Of a stretch of DNA of 64,000 nucleotides, positions 9,791 to 18,900 are shown in pieces. This stretch comes from Bifidobacterium pseudolongum subsp. pseudolongum DSM 20099. GTDB taxonomy: Bacteria > Actinomycetota > Actinomycetes > Actinomycetales > Bifidobacteriaceae. The stretch spans positions 62,001-126,000 of the forward strand of contig NZ_JDTZ01000003.1 in the NCBI RefSeq assembly GCF_000771225.1. Reading direction: 5' to 3'. Position 1 is the first letter of the stretch, and every line of letters begins with the position of its first letter. The notes beneath the pieces are model-generated. The model was not told where the DNA came from. It saw nothing but the letters and a program-made list of their open reading frames with translations, and searched no databases. The translations under genes and the position numbers were made by a program.

Positions 9791-9818
9791 TTGTGAACAA
9801 ATTGTGGTCTGCTACAGT
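9791..9818 (+). promoter_or_regulatory. Candidate promoter for ldh
   Basis: TTGTGA (9791-9796), a 16-base gap and TACAGT (9813-9818), 62 bases before the ldh ATG. It is the only AT-rich promoter-like sequence in the gap after hflX. Pattern match only. Confidence 0.4.
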
Positions 9819-9856
9819 GAAGATGAATGAACCATGGTTCCGTCACAAGCGGATAA

Positions 9857-10843
<987 letters not shown>

Positions 10844-10871
10844 TTTTCACAGACACAACCAGATGCGTTCA

Positions 10872-10900
10872 GGGAGGTCGGGCGAGCCCGGCCTCCTTTT
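10872..10900 (+). terminator. Rho-independent terminator after ldh
   Basis: GGAGGTCGGGC and GCCCGGCCTCC form an 11-bp stem with one G-U pair, a three-base loop and a TTTT tail, 29 bases after the ldh stop. Confidence 0.85.
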
Positions 10901-10934
10901 GCGTTATGGCACCGTATGGGGGAGAGACGACTCA

Positions 10935-11867
10935 ATGGCACATCAACATGGGGCGGGGGCGGGCGCGCATGCAGCCGGCCACTATCAGCGCCTGCTGACC
11001 ACCTTGGTGCTCACCGGCACCATTTTCGTGGCGGAGGTGATCGGGGCGGCGGTCACCGGATCGCTTGCGTTGCTTGTGGATGCGGGGCATATGCTCACCG
11101 ATGTCTCGGTGCTCGCGGCCTCCACCGTCACCGCGTTCATGATGCGGCGCAAACCCACGAAGTCACGCACATGGGGTTGGGCGAGGCTTGAGGTGATCAC
11201 CGCGGCGGCCGGTGGCATGCTGCTGCTGTTCGTGGGGTTCTATGCGCTTGTGGAGGCGGTCATGCGCCTCGCCGGGCAGGAGGCCGACGGCATCAAGGAC
11301 ATACGCCTGCTGCTGTTCTTCGGCATTCTGGGCCTTGCCGCCAACATCGGGTCGATTGTGGTGCTGCGTGCGCAGTCGGGCGACAACATGAATATGCGCG
11401 CCGCGTTCTTTGAGGTGGTCAACGATGCGCTCGGCTCGGTGGCGGTGGTCGTCTCGGCCGTGGTGATGATGGCCACCGGCTGGGACGGCTTCGATGCGGT
11501 GGCCGGCGGTGTGATCGCGCTGATGATGATTCCGCGGGCATACGTGTTGGTGCGCGACGCGATGCGCGTGCTGTTGGAAGAGACGCCGAGCGGATTGGAT
11601 CTGGACGAGGTGCGCGCCCATCTGGAGGGTGTGGGCCATGTGATCGCGGTGCATGACCTGCATGCGAGCACGGTGGCTTCGGGCATGCCGATCCTGACCG
11701 CGCATGTGGTTGTGGACAAGCGGATGACGATGGAGGAGGCCGGCCACGTGCTCGAACAGCTGCAGCTGTGCCTGTGCGAGCACTTCCCGGTATCGGTGCC
11801 GCACACCACGTTCCAATTGGAGCCGGAAGGCTACAAGGGGCCGGGGTCGGCGCAGATCCACGCGTGA
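10935..11867 (+). CDS. Cation diffusion facilitator (CDF) metal/proton antiporter
   Basis: A 310-residue membrane protein with six predicted transmembrane helices and a cytosolic C-terminal domain (about 215-310). The transport-site motif in helix 2 reads DAGHMLTDVS (about 45-54) and the helix 5 counterpart is NDALGS near 160, giving the His/Asp set typical of zinc-exporting CzcD/ZitB members. A short His-containing N-terminus (MAHQHG) may bind metal. Export of Zn2+ or a similar divalent ion is inferred from the family. The ATG at 10935 was chosen over an upstream in-frame start that would overlap ldh and its terminator. It is convergent with lexA, with only three bases between stops. Confidence 0.9.
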   Translation: MAHQHGAGAGAHAAGHYQRLLTTLVLTGTIFVAEVIGAAVTGSLALLVDAGHMLTDVSVLAASTVTAFMMRRKPTKSRTWGWARLEVITAAAGGMLLLFVGFYALVEAVMRLAGQEADGIKDIRLLLFFGILGLAANIGSIVVLRAQSGDNMNMRAAFFEVVNDALGSVAVVVSAVVMMATGWDGFDAVAGGVIALMMIPRAYVLVRDAMRVLLEETPSGLDLDEVRAHLEGVGHVIAVHDLHASTVASGMPILTAHVVVDKRMTMEEAGHVLEQLQLCLCEHFPVSVPHTTFQLEPEGYKGPGSAQIHA

Positions 11868-11870
11868 CTG

Positions 11871-12560
11871 TCACATCTTGCGCAATACCGTGACGACTTT
11901 GCCCATGATCTGGGCATGGGTGCCGTCGATCGGCGCATAGTTGGGGTTGTGGGGGATGAGCCAGATATGGCCGTTCTCGTTGCGGAAGGTCTTCACGGTG
12001 GCCTCATCGTCGAGCAGGGCCGCCACGATGTCGCCGTTCTCGGCGGTCTGCTGCTCGCGCACCACCACGAAGTCGCCGTTGCAGATGGCGGCGTCGATCA
12101 TCGAATCGCCATGCACTTCGAGCATGAAGAGCCTGCCGGTGCCCGTCAACCGCACGGGCAGGCGCATGACGTCCTCGACATGCTGCTCGGCGGTGATCGG
12201 CGCGCCGGCGGCGATCGCGCCCACAAGCGGCACATCGGTGGACGCCAGGAACGACGCCGATTGGGCGTCGGGGAAGGGACTGACAGGTACAGCGGTGGGG
12301 GAATCATCCACGACTTCGATGGCGCGGCCCTTGTTCGGATCCCTGCGGATGCACCCCTTGGACTCCAGCACGTTGAGCTGATGCTGCACCGACGATGTGC
12401 TCTTCAATCCGCACGCCTCGCCGATCTCGCGCAATGACGGGGCGAAACCGTGTGCGGCGTGCAGTGCGCGGATCGCGGCCATGATGCGCTGCTGGCGCTC
12501 CGTCAGGTCGGGTGCGCGGCGCTCCGCGGCCGCGTTCGGGTCGTGTTCGATGCTGCTCAT
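11871..12560 (-). CDS. lexA: LexA, SOS transcriptional repressor and autoprotease
   Basis: A 229-residue repressor. The N-terminal winged helix-turn-helix (about 18-80) includes APSLREIGEACGLKSTSSV. The self-cleavage site is Ala118-Gly119 in AIAAGAPI, the catalytic serine is Ser153 in HGDSMIDA, and the general-base lysine is Lys190 in ATVKTF. RecA filaments trigger cleavage after DNA damage. The gene is divergent from the LysM gene at 12703, and the 142-bp gap holds three SOS boxes, so lexA is probably autoregulated. An upstream extension of the frame runs through this operator region and was rejected. Confidence 0.97.
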   Translation of the reverse strand: MSSIEHDPNAAAERRAPDLTERQQRIMAAIRALHAAHGFAPSLREIGEACGLKSTSSVQHQLNVLESKGCIRRDPNKGRAIEVVDDSPTAVPVSPFPDAQSASFLASTDVPLVGAIAAGAPITAEQHVEDVMRLPVRLTGTGRLFMLEVHGDSMIDAAICNGDFVVVREQQTAENGDIVAALLDDEATVKTFRNENGHIWLIPHNPNYAPIDGTHAQIMGKVVTVLRKM

Positions 12561-12609
12561 GGTGGGTCCTTTCGTTATGGCACAACAGTACCGTGCCGCA
12601 CGGAGAAAA

Positions 12610-12690
12610 TCAAACAGATGTTCGAACGCAGGCTTGACAAGTTCGAACATCTGTGCGAATATCGAAACCGCAATTAGAACAAACGTTCGA
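12610..12690 (+). promoter_or_regulatory. SOS operator region with three LexA boxes and a promoter
   Basis: Compared with the actinobacterial SOS box TCGAAC-N4-GTTCGA, three sites match 11 of 12 fixed bases: 12610-12625 (TCAAAC/GTTCGA), 12643-12658 (TCGAAC/GTGCGA) and 12675-12690 (TAGAAC/GTTCGA). Their spacing is 33 and 32 bases, about three helical turns, so bound LexA dimers would face the same side. A promoter reading toward the LysM gene is TTGACA at 12634-12639, 17 bases, GAATAT at 12657-12662; box 2 fills its spacer. Boxes 1 and 2 also form a perfect 13-base inverted repeat (12615-12627 and 12641-12653). Confidence 0.88.
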
Positions 12691-12702
12691 AAGAAGGTTT
12701 CG

Positions 12703-13044
12703 ATGAGCGCGTTGGCATCACATATCTCACGGTCATCCGGTGCAGTGCAGGCGGCGGGGGCCAAGGCCCATGTGCGCATGTGGCTCATCGTGCTGGCGGT
12801 GTTGGTGTGCCTTGGGGTCGCCCTCGCGTCCCACATGCCCGGCATCGGCGAGCAGGCGGCGTATGCGGGGTATGAGTCGACGGAAGTCGTGCATTACACC
12901 GTGCGGCCCGGCGATACGTTGTGGTCGATCGCCGACCGGTTCACCGATGCGCCTGCGGCGCAGGTGGTGGAGTGCCTCAAAGCCGTCAACGGCCTCGATG
13001 ACAGCCGCATCGTGGCCGGCCAGCATCTGATCATCCCCGTCTGA
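12703..13044 (+). CDS. SOS-regulated LysM membrane protein, probable division inhibitor
   Basis: A 113-residue protein with a cytosolic N-terminus, one transmembrane helix (about 26-43) and a C-terminal LysM peptidoglycan-binding domain (about 64-113, starting HYTVRPGDTLWSIADRF). It is divergent from lexA and sits directly behind SOS boxes. YneA of Bacillus, ChiZ (Rv2719c) of Mycobacterium and DivS of Corynebacterium occupy the same place and stop division after DNA damage; the first two carry LysM domains. A matching role here is a strong inference from domain and position. The ATG at 12703 follows AGAAGG; the longer open frame overlaps lexA on the other strand. Confidence 0.85.
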   Translation: MSALASHISRSSGAVQAAGAKAHVRMWLIVLAVLVCLGVALASHMPGIGEQAAYAGYESTEVVHYTVRPGDTLWSIADRFTDAPAAQVVECLKAVNGLDDSRIVAGQHLIIPV

Positions 13045-13137
13045 GTGGCCATGGGCCCGGGGTTGGCGGTGCGCGGCGAGCGGAACAGGGGTGCACCCGT
13101 TGAACAAAAGGCCGAACGTCAGGCTATTGTGGGTGGT

Positions 13138-13590
13138 ATGCATTGCCCATTTTGCCAGAATCCCGACACCAAGGTGATCGATACCCGTATCAGTGACGAC
13201 GGCCATTCCATTCGCCGGCGCCGCGAATGCCCCAAATGCGGGGGCCGTTTCAGCACGATGGAGACTGCCATGCTGCTGGTGCGGAAACGCTCGGGCAATG
13301 TGGAGCAATTCGACCGCAACAAGGTGATTTCCGGCGTGCGCAAAGCATGCCAAGGCAGGCCGATCGACGAGGAAAGCCTCAAGCACCTCGGCCAGCAGGT
13401 CGAGGAGAGCCTGCGTGCGCAAGGCATCGCACAAGTGCCGTCGGAAGAGATCGGCAGGGCCATCCTCAAACCGTTGCGTGAACTCGACGAAGTGGCCTAT
13501 CTACGCTTCGCCAGCGTCTACCAGAACTTCGAGGGACTTGAGGACTTCCAGCGCGCGATTGACGAGTTGCGCGTCGAAGACCGCGCGTGA
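13138..13590 (+). CDS. nrdR: NrdR, ribonucleotide reductase repressor
   Basis: A 150-residue protein beginning MHCPFC. The zinc ribbon uses C3, C6, C31 and C34 (CPKCGG), followed by an ATP-cone domain (about 46-136) that senses ATP/dATP. NrdR represses nrd operons by binding paired NrdR boxes. It lies behind the LysM gene, 93 bases away, and may be cotranscribed; lexA-nrdR proximity is common in actinobacteria. Its stop codon is the first triplet of a 23-bp perfect terminator stem. Confidence 0.96.
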   Translation: MHCPFCQNPDTKVIDTRISDDGHSIRRRRECPKCGGRFSTMETAMLLVRKRSGNVEQFDRNKVISGVRKACQGRPIDEESLKHLGQQVEESLRAQGIAQVPSEEIGRAILKPLRELDEVAYLRFASVYQNFEGLEDFQRAIDELRVEDRA

Positions 13591-13641
13591 GGTATGGCAA
13601 AGGCCCGGAGATTTCAAGCTCCGGGCCTTTGCCATACCTCA
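13588..13641. terminator. Bidirectional terminator between nrdR and serA
   Basis: A perfect 23-bp inverted repeat (arms 13588-13610 and 13619-13641, loop of 8 bases) whose inner stem is AAAGGCCCGGAG/CTCCGGGCCTTT. It serves convergent nrdR (+) and serA (-) and includes the nrdR TGA. Confidence 0.9.
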
Positions 13642-13645
13642 TGGC

Positions 13646-14845
13646 CTATTCGATGACGCGCATGCGTATTGTGCCCGTCAGCGACGCCAATGCCTCGAGC
13701 GTACGCTCGTCCGGCTTGTTGGCCACATCGGTCACCACATACCCCAGGTCGCCTTCGGTGCCGAGCGCCTGCGCCGAGATGTTGATGCCCTGCTCGCCGA
13801 GCACCTGGTTGACCGAGGCGAGGATGCCCGGCAGGTTGGCGTGCAGGTGGGCGATGCGTGCGGCCCCGCGGTAGTCGCTCAAGGTGATCTGCGGCAGATT
13901 CACGCTGAGCATCGTGGAGCCCTTGAGCCAGTAGTCCTCAAGACGCTGCGAGACGAACTGGGCGATGGCCTCCTGCGCTTCGAGCGTGGAGCCGCCGATG
14001 TGCGGGGTGAGGATCATGTTGTCCTCGTCGGCGAGCGGCGTGACGATGGGGTCGCCGCTCTTCTTCGGTTCGACCGGGAACACGTCCACGGCGGCGCCGG
14101 AAAGGTGCCCGCTGTCGAGGTGGCGCTTGAGCGCGTCGAGGTCCGCCACGAATCCGCGTGAGCAGTTGATGAAGATCGCATCCTGCTTCATGTGCGCGAA
14201 CTCGTCTTCGCCGAAGAACCCTGTGTTGGATTTGCGGCCGTCCACATGGATCGTCACGGCGTCGGACTGCTCGAGCAATTCATTGAGCGTGTCGCAGCGC
14301 TGGGCGTTGCCCATCGCGAGCTTTTCGTCGAGGTCGTAGAACACCACGCGCATGCCGAGCGCCTCGGCGAGCACCGAAAGCTGCGAGCCGATGTTGCCGT
14401 AGCCGATGATACCGAGCGTCTTGCCACGCACTTCGTGTGAGCCGGACGCCGATTTGTCCCACAGCCCGTGCTTGAGGTGGTGCGTATGCGCCGGGATGCG
14501 GCGCATCAGGCAGATGATGTCGCAGATCACCAATTCCACCACGGACCGCGTGTTGGAATACGGCGCGTTGAACACCGCCACGCCACGGCGGCCAGCATGG
14601 TTGAGGTCGACCTGGTTGGTGCCGATGCAGAAGCAGCCGATCGCGGTGAGCGTGGGGCGTGCGTCGAGCACCCTGGCGGTCACAGCCGTCTTCGAGCGGA
14701 TGCCGAGCAGGTCCACGCCTTCGAGGGCCTCGATGAGCTCATCCTCGGCAAGCGCGCCCTTCATCGTCTCGACTTCGAACCCGTGGTCGCGCAGGGATTG
14801 GGCGGCCAGGGGATGGATGTTTTCAAGTAATAGAGCTTTCGGCAT
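13646..14845 (-). CDS. serA: D-3-phosphoglycerate dehydrogenase
   Basis: A 399-residue NAD-dependent enzyme of the first step of serine synthesis. It has the 2-hydroxyacid dehydrogenase fold with IIGYGNIGSQ near 145-154 and the catalytic His region LTPHIGGST near 287, then a C-terminal ACT domain (about 325-399) that binds the feedback effector serine. The length matches the E. coli-type short SerA, not the long mycobacterial form. The ATG at 14845 is preceded by AAGGTGG at five bases; the upstream GTG at 14854 would sit inside that ribosome site. Confidence 0.94.
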   Translation of the reverse strand: MPKALLLENIHPLAAQSLRDHGFEVETMKGALAEDELIEALEGVDLLGIRSKTAVTARVLDARPTLTAIGCFCIGTNQVDLNHAGRRGVAVFNAPYSNTRSVVELVICDIICLMRRIPAHTHHLKHGLWDKSASGSHEVRGKTLGIIGYGNIGSQLSVLAEALGMRVVFYDLDEKLAMGNAQRCDTLNELLEQSDAVTIHVDGRKSNTGFFGEDEFAHMKQDAIFINCSRGFVADLDALKRHLDSGHLSGAAVDVFPVEPKKSGDPIVTPLADEDNMILTPHIGGSTLEAQEAIAQFVSQRLEDYWLKGSTMLSVNLPQITLSDYRGAARIAHLHANLPGILASVNQVLGEQGINISAQALGTEGDLGYVVTDVANKPDERTLEALASLTGTIRMRVIE

Positions 14846-14855
14846 ATGCACCACC

Positions 14856-17117
14856 TTACAAATCGAGCAGCGTTTCGTCTGCTTGTGTCCGGACTATAAG
14901 CAGACGCTGCGTGGGGCGGGTGAGCGCCACATACAGGTCGGAGGCCGCGGAGAGCCGCGTGGGCGCCTCCTGCTCGATGAGTCCTGGTTCCACAACCATA
15001 ACCGCATCGTATTCAAGGCCTTTTACCGATTGCGCGCCGCACACCATGATCTGCTCTTCGAACCGGACGCCACTGCGCGCGAGCGTGCTGTGCGCCACGG
15101 CTTCGTGCACGGCGGCCCGTACGGCATCGCGCAGTGCGTCGGGGACGATGACGGCCACGCGGCCTGTGCCGTCGCCCACAAGGTACGACCCGGCCAGATC
15201 AAGGGTCTGCTCGGCGACCTCGGCGTACAGCGACGCACGGTCCGCCACGCTCACGCGCTGCACCGAATCGGGCACCGAACGGATCGCCTTGACGGTGGAG
15301 ATGTAGAGCCCTTCGCCTTCAGCGAAACGCGCGGCGAGGTCGGAGACCTCACGCGGGTTGCGGTAGTTGATCGTCAGCTCGTTGAGGCTCCAGTTGCGGG
15401 GGCCGAACAGCGCGTTCATCGACGTGCGCCAGTCACGCGTGCCGCCGAGTGCCGAAGTCTGCGCCACGTCGCCCACAATCGTGAACGAGCGCGATGGGCA
15501 GCGGCGGATGAGCATGCGCCAATCCATGGCGGTCAGTTCCTGCGCCTCGTCGACGACGATGTGCCCATAGGTCCATTCGCGGTCCGCGGCGGCGCGCTGT
15601 GCGACCAGCTCCGACGAGTCACCGCGCATGTGGTCGGCGAGCATCTTCGATGAGACGATGCCCGACCCGATGCCCGCCTGCGCGAGCGTCTCCTGGGCGT
15701 AGCGCTCCTCTTCGGCGCGCTGCGCGTCGCGCAGCGCTTGGCGCGCCTGTTCGTGCGGGTCGGGACCCAGCAGTTCGAGCGCTTCGTCGAGCAGTGGAAT
15801 GTCGGACAGCGTGAGAGGGGCGCCCTTGGGCCGGGTGAGCATGCTGACCTGCGCGTCGCTGAGCCACGGTGCGAACCGGCGCAACTGCGCGGGCTTCGAG
15901 AACAGCTGGTCGAGCAGCCAGCGGCCGTCCATCGGCAGCCACGCCAGGTTGAGCGTGACGCGCAGTTTGTCGTTCATGCGCAGCTGCGCCATGATGTCGT
16001 TGAGTTCGGCCTGCTCGGGCGTGTAGTCGAGCTCTTCGACGACGCGCGTGCGCACCATCGACAGCATCGACGAGACGAAGGTCTCGCGGGCCTTGTTGTG
16101 CGGCTGCCGCGTGCGGCGCGCATCGGCGATCGCCGTCTCGAAGTCGGAGGCGCGCAAGGGCACCGACACTCCATTGACCGTGATCGCGGGCAACTGCGAG
16201 GGCACGCGTTCGCGCGCGGCCACCGCATTCGCGATCGCCTTGGCCATGCGCCGTTCGCCCTTGAGCTGGGCCACGTGCGGTTCGTCGACGCGCTGTGTGA
16301 CGACGCCGGGGATCAGCTCGCCGATCGTGCGGCTCACCACGCCGGTCTCGCCGAGGGAGGGGAGCACTTGGTCGATGTAGTGCAGGAAGTCCTCGCTCGG
16401 GCCCACCACAAGCACGCCGGAGCGTTCGAGTCGGTGGCGGTGCGTGTACAGCAGGTAGGCGGCGCGGTGCAGCGCCACGGCCGTCTTGCCGGTGCCGGGG
16501 CCTCCCTGCACCACAAGGGCGCCGGCGAGATCGGTGCGGATGATCCGGTCCTGCTCGGCCTGGATCGTGGCCACGATGTCGGTCATCTTGCCGGTGCGTC
16601 GCGAGCCCAGCGATGCCAGCAGCGCGCCTTCGCCGGTCAGCGTGCCCTGCTCGCTCGCCGTGTTCACATGCGCCGAATGCACGTCGAGCACCTCATCCTC
16701 GATGCCAGCCACGGTACGGAAGTGCAGGGTGATGTGCCGGCGCATCACGATGTCGCCGTGGTGCGACGGCGTGGCCTCATAGAACGGGCGTGCGGCCTCG
16801 GCGCGCCAGTCGGTGAGGATCGGCTCGTGTCGTTCGTCGGAAAGGCCGATGCGCCCGATGTACCGCCGTTCGCCCGCGGTGTTGTCGATCCTGCCGAACA
16901 CGAGGCGGTCCTCGACGGCGCGCAATTGCGCCAGACGGTCCTCGTACATCGTGGCGAAGGAGTCACGCTCGGTGCGCTGCGTGGGCGAACCGTGCGACCC
17001 AGCGGCACGCACGTCGCTCAACCGCTCCCTTGCCTGCGCACGCAGCGCGTCAAGGCGCGCGTATGCGCGGTCCGTCATGCGCTGCTCTTCCTGCAACTGT
17101 GCTGAATACTGTGACAT
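14856..17117 (-). CDS. HelD-like RNA polymerase-recycling ATPase (UvrD/Rep superfamily 1)
   Basis: A 753-residue SF1 ATPase. It has an N-terminal coiled-coil arm rich in Glu and Arg (about 1-60), then Walker A GGPGTGKTAVALH near 205-217 and Walker B VDEAQELT in the second half, with a large insertion between them. This layout fits the HelD/HelR family, which removes RNA polymerase from DNA and in actinobacteria can confer rifamycin tolerance. A UvrD-type DNA repair helicase is the alternative; the N-terminal arm favours HelD. The ATG at 17117 (MSQYSAQ) is chosen over an upstream extension. Its stop is 10 bases before the serA start on the same strand. Confidence 0.82.
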   Translation of the reverse strand: MSQYSAQLQEEQRMTDRAYARLDALRAQARERLSDVRAAGSHGSPTQRTERDSFATMYEDRLAQLRAVEDRLVFGRIDNTAGERRYIGRIGLSDERHEPILTDWRAEAARPFYEATPSHHGDIVMRRHITLHFRTVAGIEDEVLDVHSAHVNTASEQGTLTGEGALLASLGSRRTGKMTDIVATIQAEQDRIIRTDLAGALVVQGGPGTGKTAVALHRAAYLLYTHRHRLERSGVLVVGPSEDFLHYIDQVLPSLGETGVVSRTIGELIPGVVTQRVDEPHVAQLKGERRMAKAIANAVAARERVPSQLPAITVNGVSVPLRASDFETAIADARRTRQPHNKARETFVSSMLSMVRTRVVEELDYTPEQAELNDIMAQLRMNDKLRVTLNLAWLPMDGRWLLDQLFSKPAQLRRFAPWLSDAQVSMLTRPKGAPLTLSDIPLLDEALELLGPDPHEQARQALRDAQRAEEERYAQETLAQAGIGSGIVSSKMLADHMRGDSSELVAQRAAADREWTYGHIVVDEAQELTAMDWRMLIRRCPSRSFTIVGDVAQTSALGGTRDWRTSMNALFGPRNWSLNELTINYRNPREVSDLAARFAEGEGLYISTVKAIRSVPDSVQRVSVADRASLYAEVAEQTLDLAGSYLVGDGTGRVAVIVPDALRDAVRAAVHEAVAHSTLARSGVRFEEQIMVCGAQSVKGLEYDAVMVVEPGLIEQEAPTRLSAASDLYVALTRPTQRLLIVRTQADETLLDL

Positions 17118-17239
17118 TTGAACGTTGGTCCCCTGTCTGAAACTTGAGCCACACAAGCGTAGCAAACGGCGGCTACGAGCGCCACATCGTGTGGAAACGG
17201 TGCATGGTGGTCACGCCGACGGCGTGTTTTGGCGGCGGG

Positions 17240-17274
17240 TGGGGATTTTAGGTGAGCGGTGGGGTAAAGTGGGT
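17240..17274 (+). promoter_or_regulatory. Candidate MraZ operator (TGGG repeats) upstream of mraZ
   Basis: TGGGG at 17240, TGGGG at 17260 and TGGGT at 17270 lie on a 10-base grid, with a degenerate copy at 17250. MraZ is known to bind TGGGN repeats separated by five bases in front of its own operon. The last repeat ends 49 bases before the mraZ ATG, so autoregulation of the whole dcw cluster is likely. Confidence 0.7.
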
Positions 17275-17322
17275 ACCTGAAGGCAGATGCGGACATATTG
17301 AGGTGCGGTTCGGAGGTGACTG

Positions 17323-17835
17323 ATGGCAAGCCTGACCGATGCGCAGTTGCCATCGACTGACGAGCCCGCCCCCGATCCGATGTCGCTGGAGATGCCACCG
17401 ATGCTTTTGGGCACATACACCCCCAAGATCGACGCCAAAGGGCGTGTGGCGTTGCCGGCAAAAATGCGTGCGCAGCTGGGCCGCGGCATGGTCATGGCCC
17501 GCGGCCAGGAGCGCTGCGTGTACGTCTTGCCCCAACGGGAGTTCCGGCGCATCGCCATGCAGATGCAGAAGACGTCGATGGGCAGCAGGGCCGCACGAGA
17601 ATACCTGCGCATGTTCCTGTCGGGCGCGGTTGACCAGGACCCCGACAAGCAGGGACGCGTGCTGATTCCGCAGATGCTGCGCGACTATGCCGGCCTTGGC
17701 GACGAGATCGTCATCATCGGCGTTGGCACACGGGCCGAGATTTGGAACAAGCAGGCGTGGGAGGATTATCTGACCGCACATGAACAGGGTTATGCGGACA
17801 TCACATCCGACGTATTGCCGGAACTGGAGTGGTAG
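17323..17835 (+). CDS. mraZ: MraZ, transcriptional regulator of the dcw cluster
   Basis: A 170-residue protein with two SpoVT/AbrB-like halves, marked by DAKGRVALPAK (about 37-47) and DKQGRVLIPQ (about 107-116). It forms a ring that binds TGGG repeats upstream of its own gene. The N-terminus is about 25 residues longer than the usual MraZ and is acidic and proline-rich; an internal ATG at about residue 20 or 27 is an alternative start. First gene of the division and cell wall cluster; rsmH starts directly after the stop codon. Confidence 0.95.
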   Translation: MASLTDAQLPSTDEPAPDPMSLEMPPMLLGTYTPKIDAKGRVALPAKMRAQLGRGMVMARGQERCVYVLPQREFRRIAMQMQKTSMGSRAAREYLRMFLSGAVDQDPDKQGRVLIPQMLRDYAGLGDEIVIIGVGTRAEIWNKQAWEDYLTAHEQGYADITSDVLPELEW

Positions 17836-18897
17836 ATGACGGATTACGCGCACATTCATCAGCCCGTGCTGCTCGAGCAGTGCGTGGGCCTCGTCGCGCC
17901 CGCATTGCGCACGCCGGGCGCGCTCGCCGTCGACTGCACGCTTGGACTCGCCGGCCACAGCATCGCGTTCCTCAAAGCCGCCCCACAGGCGCGCCTGATC
18001 GGCATCGACCGCGACATCGAGGCACTGCGTATGGCCACCGCGCGCATTGAGCAGGAGGGGCTGGGCGGCCGGTTCATTCCCGTGCATGCAGCGTTCGATG
18101 ATTTCTCGCGCGTGCTCGAGGAGCGAGGCATCGACACCGTGCAGGCCGTGTTCATGGACCTGGGGCTCTCGAGCCTGCAGATCGACGAGCGCGAGCGCGG
18201 CTTTTCGTACGCACACGACGCCCCGCTCGACATGCGCATGGACGTCTCGCAGCCGCTGACCGCGCAGATGGTGCTCGAACGCTACGACGCCGCTGCGTTG
18301 ACCCGCATCTTCAAAGCGTATGGCGAAGAGCGTTTTGCGCGCCAGATCGCCCACGAGATCGTGCGCTCGCGCGCGGACGAACCGCTCACGAGTTCGCGGC
18401 AGTTGACCGCGCTTGTGGACCGCGTGATCCCGCAGGCCCACCGCGGCAGCGGCAACCCCGCCAAGCGCGTGTTCCAGGCGCTGCGCATCGAGGTGAACGG
18501 CGAACTGGAGAAGCTCGCGCGCACACTGCCGCAGATCGCCAACCGGCTTGCGGTGGGCGGCAGGCTTGTGGTGGAGTCCTACCACTCGCTCGAAGACAAG
18601 ACGGTCAAATCGTTCATGATGCAGGGCACCCGGGTGGATGCGCCTGCCGACATGCCTGTTGTTCCAGACGACATGCAGCCGTTCTTCGCGCCGCTCACCA
18701 AGGGCGCGGTGATGGCCGACGACGAGGAGCGCGAGCGCAATCCGCGTGCCGCTTCGGTGCGTCTTCGCGCCGTCGAATTGGTCCGTCCGGTGCCGCAGCG
18801 TTGGCGCCGGCGGTTTGATCACGAGGCGGACGGTTCCATGCAGCGCGCGGGGGCGCGCCATGGCGTCACTGGGCACCGCCGGGGAAGGAGGGGCTGA
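17836..18897 (+). CDS. rsmH: 16S rRNA (cytosine-1402-N4)-methyltransferase
   Basis: A 353-residue SAM-dependent enzyme that modifies C1402 in the decoding centre together with RsmI. It starts with HQPVLLEQCV, the SAM motif is DCTLGLAGHS near 35, and later signatures are FMDLGLSSLQID (about 105) and NPAKRVFQALRIEVN (about 212). The ATG follows the mraZ TAG without a gap. The C-terminal 25 residues are basic and low in complexity. Confidence 0.96.
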   Translation: MTDYAHIHQPVLLEQCVGLVAPALRTPGALAVDCTLGLAGHSIAFLKAAPQARLIGIDRDIEALRMATARIEQEGLGGRFIPVHAAFDDFSRVLEERGIDTVQAVFMDLGLSSLQIDERERGFSYAHDAPLDMRMDVSQPLTAQMVLERYDAAALTRIFKAYGEERFARQIAHEIVRSRADEPLTSSRQLTALVDRVIPQAHRGSGNPAKRVFQALRIEVNGELEKLARTLPQIANRLAVGGRLVVESYHSLEDKTVKSFMMQGTRVDAPADMPVVPDDMQPFFAPLTKGAVMADDEERERNPRAASVRLRAVELVRPVPQRWRRRFDHEADGSMQRAGARHGVTGHRRGRRG

Positions 18898-18900
18898 TCC

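Noticed and set aside
13415-14161. 248-codon + strand frame across nrdR end and serA
   Set aside because: Antisense to serA and crosses the terminator; no domain.
15738-17105. 455-codon + strand frame
   Set aside because: Lies wholly antisense to the HelD-like gene; low-complexity Arg/Ala/Val/His translation.
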